From Flavobacteriales bacterium UBA7519 (lineage in GTDB: Bacteria; Bacteroidota; Bacteroidia; Flavobacteriales; Weeksellaceae): DNA of 7,694 bases. A model generated the notes under the pieces. The model saw only the letters and a list, made by a program, of their open reading frames with translations. It ran no database searches and was not told the DNA's origin. The stretch is taken from assembly GCA_002476905.1 (NCBI GenBank), contig DLND01000071.1:1-7694 (forward strand). The letters run 5' to 3'. Position numbers and translations under genes: made by a program. Positions 1 to 6,145 of this stretch are shown piece by piece (positions within the stretch are counted from its first letter, which is position 1; the number at the start of each line of letters is the position of its first letter).

Positions 1-2
1 GA

Positions 3-1328
3 TGTGGGTCCACAAAAGAACAACGCGAAGAATGGCTGAAAGCTGCCAACTATAATTTATTTAATTTAAGAAGTTCACACGTCTTTATCGATTTGCTTAC
101 CGACAGCGGAACGGGCGCAATGAGCGACAAGCAATGGGCTGCGCTGATGATTGGGGACGAGAGTTACGCCGGTTCGCGCTCGTTTGAAGCTTTACAGCAA
201 ACTGTGGAAAACATCACAGGTTTTCCTTATCTGTTACCAACGCACCAAGGTCGTGCCGCAGAAAATGTACTCTTTTCGGTTTTAGTAAAAGAAGGTGATG
301 TGGTTCCTGGAAATTCCCACTTCGATACTACAAAAGGTCATATCGAATTCCGAAAAGCCCACGCCGTCGATTGTACCATTGACGAGGCTTTTGACATTAA
401 TAGCCTTCATCCATTCAAAGGAAATCTGGACTTGGAAAAACTAGAAGCGGTTTATAAATCTCATCCAAAAGAACAAATTCCTTTTTGTTTGATTACAATA
501 ACTTGTAACTCTTCCGGGGGACAGCCGGTTTCTTTGGAAAACATCAAAGCCGTAAAAAAATTATCGGAACAATATGGCATTCCGGTTTTGTTTGACTCGG
601 CAAGATTTGCGGAAAATGCTTATTTCATAAAGAAAAGAGAAAAAGGGCAGCAGCACAAAACGATTAAGGAAATTTGTAGAGAGGTTTTCTCTTACGGCGA
701 CGGAATGACGATGAGCTCCAAAAAAGATGGTCTAGTAAACATTGGTGGATTTATCGCGCTGAAAAACAGAGAGATTTTTGAGAAAGCATCTAACTTCACG
801 ATAATCTATGAAGGCTTTATTACCTATGGCGGGATGGCAGGAAGAGATATGTCGGCTTTGGCATCAGGTCTAGATGAAGCAACAGAATTCCCTTATTTGG
901 AAAGCAGAATCTCTCAAGTAGAATACTTAGGAAACAAATTAATGGAAGCCGGAATTCCCGTTCAAAAACCAATCGGAGGACACGCTGTTTTTATTGATGC
1001 GCTTAATTTTTTACCCAACATAAAAAGAGAAGAATTTCCAGCACAGACTCTGGCAATTGAACTTTACAAAGAAGCCGGCATACGTGGCGTGGAAATCGGA
1101 ACATTATTGGCAGATCGAGATCCTGAAACCAGAGAAAACCGTTATCCAAAATTAGAATTATTGAGGTTGGCAATCCCACGAAGAACTTACACAAACAATC
1201 ATATGGATTATGTTGCTGCGGCCGTAATCAATGTTTTTGAAAGACGAAACGAAATCTATAAAGGTTATAAGATAAAACGTGAACCGGAGATTATGAGACA
1301 CTTCACTGTTCAATTGGACAAAGCATAA
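3..1328 (+). CDS. tnaA: Tryptophanase (tryptophan indole-lyase), 5'-truncated by the window edge
   Basis: PLP-dependent beta-eliminating lyase that splits L-tryptophan into indole, pyruvate and ammonia in the cytoplasm. The frame is open from base 3 with no stop or convincing start; the TTG at 93 lies inside the conserved FIDLLTDSGTGAMSD block and is not the start. The 441 visible residues suggest about 20 are missing compared with Bacteroidota enzymes of about 460. Visible landmarks are GDESYAGS (active-site Tyr), THQGRAAEN, SARFAENAYF, and SSKKDG, whose second Lys (723-725) is the PLP Schiff-base residue by homology, then LRLAIPRR near the C-terminus. Much of the core resembles tyrosine phenol-lyase, but the three substrate positions are of the tryptophanase type: Asp at 324-326 (Thr124 in phenol-lyase), Ile at 1095-1097 (Arg381) and His at 1299-1301 (Phe448). 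It is the only plus-strand gene and converges on sprE. Any tnaC-like leader would lie outside the window. Confidence 0.95.
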   Translation, partial: CGSTKEQREEWLKAANYNLFNLRSSHVFIDLLTDSGTGAMSDKQWAALMIGDESYAGSRSFEALQQTVENITGFPYLLPTHQGRAAENVLFSVLVKEGDVVPGNSHFDTTKGHIEFRKAHAVDCTIDEAFDINSLHPFKGNLDLEKLEAVYKSHPKEQIPFCLITITCNSSGGQPVSLENIKAVKKLSEQYGIPVLFDSARFAENAYFIKKREKGQQHKTIKEICREVFSYGDGMTMSSKKDGLVNIGGFIALKNREIFEKASNFTIIYEGFITYGGMAGRDMSALASGLDEATEFPYLESRISQVEYLGNKLMEAGIPVQKPIGGHAVFIDALNFLPNIKREEFPAQTLAIELYKEAGIRGVEIGTLLADRDPETRENRYPKLELLRLAIPRRTYTNNHMDYVAAAVINVFERRNEIYKGYKIKREPEIMRHFTVQLDKA

Positions 1329-1334
1329 AATAAC

Positions 1335-1363
1335 AAAAAGAGAGCAAATTTTGCTCTCTTTTT
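1335..1363. terminator. Shared bidirectional intrinsic terminator between tnaA and sprE
   Basis: This is a perfect dyad centred on base 1349, with 14-base arms made of an A-run, then GAGAGCAAA, and the complement. It reads as a hairpin followed by a T-run on either strand. It starts 6 bases after the tnaA stop, and its other end touches the sprE stop codon (1363-1365). The convergent layout makes use by both genes likely. The A/T ends can act as tail for one direction and stem for the other. Confidence 0.88.
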
Positions 1364-3888
1364 TATTTTCTATCTTTCTTTTCTCTTTTAAATTGTTGAG
1401 TGGTGGCAGATTGCTGTCCAGGCTCTTCCAATCCCGGTCTGCCCGGGCCAGAAGCAGGTGCAGATAATTTCATCTTTTCTTCCATTTCCAGGTCTTCCTG
1501 TGTTTTAGGGTTTTCCTGTGTTGAGGTTTGGGAAATAGTGTTTCCGGACTCGTCCGTAAGTTCCATTTTTACATCACTTTTCAAAAATTTGAGAAGATCT
1601 TTTGCTTTTTTACCTTCCGGCGTATTGCCATAATTTAAGGCGATTTGTTCCAACTGCAAAATCATAATTTCTTTTCCAGCGGTTTTTCCAGCATTATAGG
1701 CTTGCAGTAAGTAGAATTTAGGGACCAGCGCATCTTTAGGATTGTCGGCAATCGCTTTATCAATCATTGCGGAAGATTCAGCATATTTTTCAGTCAAGTA
1801 AAGTTTGTAGGCATCGGCATACAATTTCTCGACGCTTTCTGTGGACTTATTGAAGTCTTTGCTTTTCGGATTTTTCACGAATTCTGCATAAGAAGTATAA
1901 GGATATTTTTGCAGAATGATCTGTTTAGCCCTTTCTGCATCGGCAGGATTTTTTTCATAGTTGAAAATGAAGATGTTGTAAAGTGCCATAAGATCAGTTT
2001 CTTCATCCGGCTTACTATCCACAAGATCGTATAAAGTTTTAGTTGCAAGCTTCGTGTTTCCGAAGAAATTTTCATACATCCTTCCCATCCCAAGGCTTGC
2101 GGTATCTCTTTGTTTTTTTAGATTGGCTAGTTCTTGTTTGGAAGTCGGAATTTTTTCGATATAAAATTCTGGTTCCAGACGTCTGGGATCCGGCACATTT
2201 GCAATTCCCAAAGCTTCATTCTTCATATCTTCTATGGTAGCTGCTTTTGCAGAATATCGCCAGTTGTCCTGAAGCGTTCTGTTTCCCCATACTTGTCGGA
2301 AAGCATTTTCACCTCTCGGAATGTTGTTGGTATTGGCAAAATAAAATGTTGATCCGCCGGTATTCATTCCAAAATTCTGAAAACTATTGCTGTCTGTAGA
2401 ATTATTAGCAAAAATAGAATTTGCGTTGTAATCACTATTATCAAAACCTTTGCTTCGCTCGGCTTTTCTTTTCTCCAGTTCTGCTGCGGCTTCTTTTTGC
2501 TTGATCTTGTCTATGTATTTTGTGAAATAGTCTCGTTTCTCGGCATCTGTCATTTTTGTAAGAGCCAGAATGCTGTCATTCTTTTTCACAATATAATAGT
2601 TCTTTGACAGTTTTTTGATATTTGCCGTCAGTTCTGTAAGTCGGTCTTTTTCAGGTTTGTAGGACATTACCGCTAGTGCGCTGTCATAATAGATACCCGC
2701 CGTTAGATAATCATCTTTAGCAAAGTATTTTTTTGCCAACTCGGAGTAAGTCAGCCCTCTGATTTGTGGATCCGATTGTTTTTCTTTTAATGCTTTTCTG
2801 AAAAAAGAATCTGCGATAGAATCTTTTGTGGCAGAAGTTGCAATCAATCCACTTGCGTAATACAGCTCATTTTTCCGGGAAGCATAAGTTCCTTTTTTTG
2901 CAATTTTATCCAGATAAGCCATTGCTTCATCATAGCTATCAGCTTTTCCGTCAAAGGTTTTAGCAATTTCTATCTGAGATTTAACCTCGAATTCATAGCT
3001 GTTCGCATATTTGTAAGCTGCAGCAAAAGATTCTCTGGCTTCATCTTTTCGATTGAGATTAGAAAGTATTTGTCCGCGCAAGTAGGCGATTCTACTTTTT
3101 ATTTTTCTGTTTTTGTTATAAGTAAACGCTTCTTCCAAAACTTCAGCAGCCAATTCTTTTTTGCCCCATTTTAGAAAATTATCAGCCTGATAGACTTTTA
3201 AAATTCTAAGTTGTTCTCTAGTAAGTTTGATTTTAGGATCCTCTTCCAAATTACGGAACACTTCATCTGCACGGTAATATTCCTTCATTTTGGTGTAGTT
3301 TGCAGCCTGATATATTTTTGCCAGAGGAAGACGTTTATCTTTGCTCATCGTGTTGAAGATATAACTCAGCGCATCCAGAGATTCAAGGTATTTTCCCTGA
3401 TACATTCTAGCTTTTGCTAGGAGCATATAAGCATCGAAAATCTTCTTGTTCTTTTCCACGCCGCTCACAAGAACGGAATATTTACTGATGGTTTTTAGGG
3501 CTTTAGCTTCGGTAATCTGCAGGGCAGTAGCACCTTTTTTGTTACCCTGGGAAGAAGAGAAATTCCCAGAGAAATTTTGGTTGGACCGCAGACCTCTTGG
3601 AGCATCCATATCAGTACCATTTCCTGCGTTGGTAGACATGCCGTTCTGGATGTCTGAAATGTTATCTTCGGTTGTGTAAACCGAGATATAAGGATCGTAA
3701 AAATTGTCAATATGAGATTTGTCTCTACTTTCCATCTCGGACAGAAATGCTTCCCGGCTATTAAAAAGTGTGTTGTGAAACGTCATAAATCTGTTAACTG
3801 GTCCACTTTTAGTTTTTTTCTTTTTGTGGCGCGGGTTACAGGCAATTACGCTTACGACGGCAAGTATGATTAGTAAATATTTTCTCAT
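1363..3888 (-). CDS. sprE: SprE/PorW-type T9SS and gliding-motility lipoprotein with TPR repeats
   Basis: The 841-residue protein has a lipoprotein signal: a hydrophobic stretch to residue 16, then VIAC with the lipidated Cys at 17. The residues after Cys17 are Asn-Pro and then strongly basic, unlike the acidic surface-export signal of Bacteroidota, so a periplasm-facing anchor is likely. Residues 35-65 (FHNTLFNSREAF) resemble the SprE/PorW N-terminal motif. A Gly/Asn/Ser-rich linker (75-120) leads to about seven TPR-like helix pairs (125-420). Next come a VKKNDSILAL segment, a charged helix (458-482), an Asn/Ser-rich linker (483-512), the family block FYFANTN plus WGNRTLQDNWR (515-544), further TPR-like helices (590-770) and a Pro/Gly/Gln-rich tail ending in basic residues. 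SprE/PorW is required for type IX secretion in Flavobacterium and Porphyromonas and links outer-membrane and inner parts of the machine. I assign it from remembered family motifs, not a search. The ATG at 3888 immediately precedes the signal peptide; no Shine-Dalgarno is visible, as is usual here. Alternative: another TPR envelope lipoprotein. Confidence 0.8.
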   Translation of the reverse strand: MRKYLLIILAVVSVIACNPRHKKKKTKSGPVNRFMTFHNTLFNSREAFLSEMESRDKSHIDNFYDPYISVYTTEDNISDIQNGMSTNAGNGTDMDAPRGLRSNQNFSGNFSSSQGNKKGATALQITEAKALKTISKYSVLVSGVEKNKKIFDAYMLLAKARMYQGKYLESLDALSYIFNTMSKDKRLPLAKIYQAANYTKMKEYYRADEVFRNLEEDPKIKLTREQLRILKVYQADNFLKWGKKELAAEVLEEAFTYNKNRKIKSRIAYLRGQILSNLNRKDEARESFAAAYKYANSYEFEVKSQIEIAKTFDGKADSYDEAMAYLDKIAKKGTYASRKNELYYASGLIATSATKDSIADSFFRKALKEKQSDPQIRGLTYSELAKKYFAKDDYLTAGIYYDSALAVMSYKPEKDRLTELTANIKKLSKNYYIVKKNDSILALTKMTDAEKRDYFTKYIDKIKQKEAAAELEKRKAERSKGFDNSDYNANSIFANNSTDSNSFQNFGMNTGGSTFYFANTNNIPRGENAFRQVWGNRTLQDNWRYSAKAATIEDMKNEALGIANVPDPRRLEPEFYIEKIPTSKQELANLKKQRDTASLGMGRMYENFFGNTKLATKTLYDLVDSKPDEETDLMALYNIFIFNYEKNPADAERAKQIILQKYPYTSYAEFVKNPKSKDFNKSTESVEKLYADAYKLYLTEKYAESSAMIDKAIADNPKDALVPKFYLLQAYNAGKTAGKEIMILQLEQIALNYGNTPEGKKAKDLLKFLKSDVKMELTDESGNTISQTSTQENPKTQEDLEMEEKMKLSAPASGPGRPGLEEPGQQSATTQQFKREKKDRK

Positions 3889-3971
3889 CTATTTATTTCA
3901 AAATGAAATTTCTGGTTGAATCTGTAAAAATAACGAAATTTTGCAAGGAAAATTATCCAAAGGTGCGAGTT

Positions 3972-4544
3972 TTACAAATTGCCTGGAAAACAATTCAATT
4001 TTTTGAGTTCTTCATAAACCAAATCTACAGGAAAACCCATCACAGAATAGAAAGAACCGGAAATGTTTTTGATTTTTGCCATTCCCAGCCATTCTTGGAT
4101 CCCGTATGAACCGGCTTTGTCAAATGGTTTATAATTGTTGATATAAAATTTAATTTCCTCATCGCTGATTTCCGAGAACTCTACATCCGTTTTGCTGGTT
4201 TTACTGATTTCCGAATCAACTGTTTTAATTGTAAAAGCTGTATAAACCTGATGGACTTTTCCCGAAAGACTTTTTATCATTTCAAAAGCTTCATTCTCGT
4301 CTTTGGGTTTGAGAAGAATTTTTTGGTCTAATGCAACAATGGTGTCCGAGGTTAAAAGGAGTTCGTTTTCATTAACATCAAAAGCTTTTGCTTTTTTTGC
4401 TGAGACATATTCGGCAATCTCATCTGGTTTTAAATCTGAAGGATAAGATTCATCAACATCGATCTTAACGATATCGAATTGATAACCTAATTGTGTCAGA
4501 AGTTCTTTTCGTCTAGGTGAATTGGAGGCTAGTAATAGTTTCAT
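3972..4544 (-). CDS. maf: Maf nucleoside triphosphate pyrophosphatase, dTTP/UTP (YhdE) type
   Basis: This 190-residue cytoplasmic enzyme hydrolyses non-canonical and some canonical nucleoside triphosphates to monophosphate and pyrophosphate. The N-terminal signature ASNSPRR (6-12) is the Maf phosphate-binding motif. SDTIV places the catalytic Asp at 67, and Lys79-Pro80 follows, although the usual ILGKP is ILLKP here. LSGKVHQVYTAF (93-104) and FDKAGSYGIQ (141-150) complete the fold. The AGSYGIQ form matches the YhdE subfamily acting on dTTP/UTP and modified pyrimidine nucleotides, not the YceF m7GTP group. I place the start at the ATG at 4544, because MKLLLASNSPRR matches family N-termini; a TTG two codons upstream (4550) is in frame but unlikely. 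It follows kdsC by 10 bases and precedes sprE by 83 bases, so co-transcription with kdsC is nearly certain. Confidence 0.93.
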   Translation of the reverse strand: MKLLLASNSPRRKELLTQLGYQFDIVKIDVDESYPSDLKPDEIAEYVSAKKAKAFDVNENELLLTSDTIVALDQKILLKPKDENEAFEMIKSLSGKVHQVYTAFTIKTVDSEISKTSKTDVEFSEISDEEIKFYINNYKPFDKAGSYGIQEWLGMAKIKNISGSFYSVMGFPVDLVYEELKKLNCFPGNL

Positions 4545-4554
4545 TATCAATTAA

Positions 4555-5076
4555 CTAAGCTGATTTTGTTTCTTCGTCAAGATTCCATTTGCCTTGCACT
4601 TTCATCACTTGCTCTATCACATCGCGTACAGCTCCTTTGCCTCCATAAATTGGTGAAATATAATCTGAAATTGCTTTCACTTCCGGAACTGCATTGGACG
4701 GACAAGCTGAGATTTCTGCCAATTTCATAATTCCAATATCAGGAATATCGTCGCCCATCATTAGGATTTCGGAATCTTGCAAATTATGTTTGGATTTGAA
4801 ATCTTCGTAATCAGAAACTTTGTGAGAAGACTTAGCATAATAATCTTTGATACCAAGATATTCCATTCTGTTTTTTACCATCGGGTCATTTCCGCCAGTG
4901 ATAATCCCAATTTTATAACCTTGTTTCAAAGATTGGACAACTGCATAACCATCCAAAACGCTCATTACACGAGACATATTCTGATCCGGTAAAAGGTAAA
5001 CGCTTCCATCGGTAAAAACACCATCGACATCAAAAACGAAAGCTTTTATATTTTTAAGTTTTGGTAAATAACTCAT
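4555..5076 (-). CDS. kdsC: KdsC-like 3-deoxy-D-manno-octulosonate 8-phosphate phosphatase (HAD family)
   Basis: A 173-residue cap-less HAD phosphatase of the KdsC type, which normally works as a tetramer and removes phosphate from Kdo-8-phosphate to give Kdo for the lipopolysaccharide inner core. Motif I is FDVDGVFTDG, with nucleophile Asp16 and general acid/base Asp18. Motif II is IITGG (Thr60), motif III is probably Lys86, and motif IV is GDDIPD (Asp109, Asp110, Asp113) for magnesium. The C-terminal GGKGAVRDVIEQVM (146-159) is a KdsC hallmark that reaches into a neighbouring active site in the tetramer. Many proteobacterial enzymes have TGR where this has TGG, so a related 9-carbon sugar-acid phosphate (for example KDN-9-phosphate) cannot be fully excluded. 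The ATG at 5076 gives the usual short lead before motif I. The gene starts 28 bases after the T-run of the preceding terminator and runs into maf. Confidence 0.88.
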   Translation of the reverse strand: MSYLPKLKNIKAFVFDVDGVFTDGSVYLLPDQNMSRVMSVLDGYAVVQSLKQGYKIGIITGGNDPMVKNRMEYLGIKDYYAKSSHKVSDYEDFKSKHNLQDSEILMMGDDIPDIGIMKLAEISACPSNAVPEVKAISDYISPIYGGKGAVRDVIEQVMKVQGKWNLDEETKSA

Positions 5077-5103
5077 TTTGAATTTTATTTAGAAATTTTG
5101 CAT

Positions 5104-5128
5104 AAAAAAGTCCTCTAGAAAGAGGACT
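5104..5128 (-). terminator. Intrinsic terminator after the GLPGLI gene
   Basis: Read on the minus strand, AGTCCTCT, a four-base TTCT loop and AGAGGACT form an 8-bp perfect hairpin (5128-5109), followed directly by a run of Ts (5109-5104). It begins 25 bases after the GLPGLI stop codon. On the plus strand there is no T-run after the hairpin, so it is one-directional. It separates GLPGLI transcription from kdsC-maf. Confidence 0.9.
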
Positions 5129-5152
5129 ATAAAAATAGTGTTTTATGTCTAA

Positions 5153-6055
5153 TTAAGGGTAAAGTGCTGGTTCTATTTTGTTATTATTGTTTTTGATTTC
5201 CTCTCTTTGATTTTTTTCCATCGCTCGCAGAACTTCTGAAGGTTCTGACATCATTTTTCCGTCAATATTCAGCGTTAATTTCATATTTCCCTGTGATAGC
5301 ATTTGGCGTGTGTCTTTTACAGGATCATTTTTGTATTCTTTCCATTGTTTTTTTAACTGTTCTTCGGAAACTTCGATTTCTTTTCCGCCAGGAATACCGA
5401 ATGTTTTTACAACAATCCCGCCGCGTGTACTTCCGATTTCTTCTTTTTCGATTTTCACAACTTCATCAAATTTTTTACTTCCCAAGAATTTAAAGCTTTG
5501 TGTACCGCTGGCATCTTCTAGTTCCAAAATTAACCCAGGCAAACCGTAGAATTTGTATGGTCCGTCCTGAAACGGGAAATCCTGCGAGAACCAGGCCGTC
5601 CAGGATCTGCCGCCAAAGTCTGCTGTTGCTTTCTGAACTTCAAATTGTCCAACTTTTTTCTTGTCCGGTAATATTTTCCATACCACCGGGTTTTCGTTTT
5701 TCACCAAAAATCTGGAATTTCCGATTCCTGTATGCAACACAACTTCGAAATCCGGATAGGTTTTTGAAACAGAAAATCCAACTTTTCCGGTGTTTCCGCC
5801 ACGGTAATTGAAGTTGGTAGAGCCCATCTGGATTTGCTTTTTAAAATAAGCATCTCTTGTAGAATCGCTCACAAATTTTTGTCTGCTGTAGAACTCGCTT
5901 CCGTTTTTTTTGATATCCAAATACATTAACTCTGTTTCAAAAGAGTCTTTCTTTTCGAGATTAGAAGCAAACTTGTATTCGTACATAATCCTTGTTCCTT
6001 GAGCAAATGATAATAAGCTCACTGTAATCATCAATAATGAAAATATTTTCTTCAT
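5153..6055 (-). CDS. GLPGLI family secreted protein of unknown function
   Basis: The 300-residue protein begins with a typical Sec signal peptide (MKKIFSLLMITVSLLSFAQG), with probable cleavage between Ala18 and Gln19; no lipobox Cys is present, so a soluble periplasmic or envelope product is expected. The family signature GLPGLI is at 171-176, in the characteristic context GRSWTAWFSQDFP (149-161) then GPYKFYGLPGLILELED. The rest looks beta-rich with many charged residues, and the C-terminus has an Asn-rich patch (NNNN) before a short tail. The GLPGLI family is nearly confined to Bacteroidota and has no established biochemical role. Members often sit next to a TonB-receptor-like outer-membrane barrel, as here (91 bases or less upstream), which suggests a shared process at the outer membrane; that is inference. 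A hairpin lies between the two genes and a strong terminator follows this one. The ATG at 6055 is set by the signal peptide. Confidence 0.93.
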   Translation of the reverse strand: MKKIFSLLMITVSLLSFAQGTRIMYEYKFASNLEKKDSFETELMYLDIKKNGSEFYSRQKFVSDSTRDAYFKKQIQMGSTNFNYRGGNTGKVGFSVSKTYPDFEVVLHTGIGNSRFLVKNENPVVWKILPDKKKVGQFEVQKATADFGGRSWTAWFSQDFPFQDGPYKFYGLPGLILELEDASGTQSFKFLGSKKFDEVVKIEKEEIGSTRGGIVVKTFGIPGGKEIEVSEEQLKKQWKEYKNDPVKDTRQMLSQGNMKLTLNIDGKMMSEPSEVLRAMEKNQREEIKNNNNKIEPALYP

Positions 6056-6090
6056 AACTAAAAAATTAGTGATTTAAAATTAAGAAAAAT

Positions 6091-6126
6091 AAAAAGGCAG
6101 ACAATAAAAAGTTGCGCTGCCTTTTT
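6091..6126 (-). terminator. Probable terminator or attenuator between the barrel gene and the GLPGLI gene
   Basis: On the minus strand, AAAAAGGCAG (6126-6117) pairs with CTGCCTTTTT (6100-6091) around a 16-base loop, and the 3' arm ends in a T-rich tract. It starts 19 bases after the barrel stop codon. Only about five pairs (GGCAG/CTGCC) are not A-T, and the loop is long, so it may be leaky. The plus strand also reads into Ts, but no gene arrives from that side. Confidence 0.72.
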
Positions 6127-6145
6127 GGTTATAATAAATAGTGTG

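Noticed and set aside
93..95. TTG as the start of tnaA
   Set aside because: Conserved tryptophanase sequence continues in frame upstream to base 3, so the gene is cut by the window edge and does not start here.
3..1328. Tyrosine phenol-lyase as the identity of the plus-strand gene
   Set aside because: The three residues specific for phenol-lyase (Thr124, Arg381, Phe448) are replaced by the tryptophanase residues Asp, Ile and His.
3895..3909. Short dyad ATTTCA-aaa-TGAAAT just upstream of sprE, considered as an operator
   Set aside because: The arms are six A/T-rich bases in a very AT-rich gap; this is expected by chance and nothing else supports a binding site.
3918..3965. Possible sprE promoter (minus-strand TTTG at 3963-3960 and TATTTTTA near 3931-3924)
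   Set aside because: Spacing is about 25 bases, longer than the usual 17-23, and the -7 element lacks its final G; too weak to call.
5500..5811. Plus-strand open frame of 103 codons antisense to the GLPGLI gene, and other antisense frames of 60-80 codons elsewhere
   Set aside because: They lie wholly within well-supported minus-strand genes, lack family motifs or sensible starts, and have shadow-frame composition (Arg/Leu/Ser/Phe-rich).
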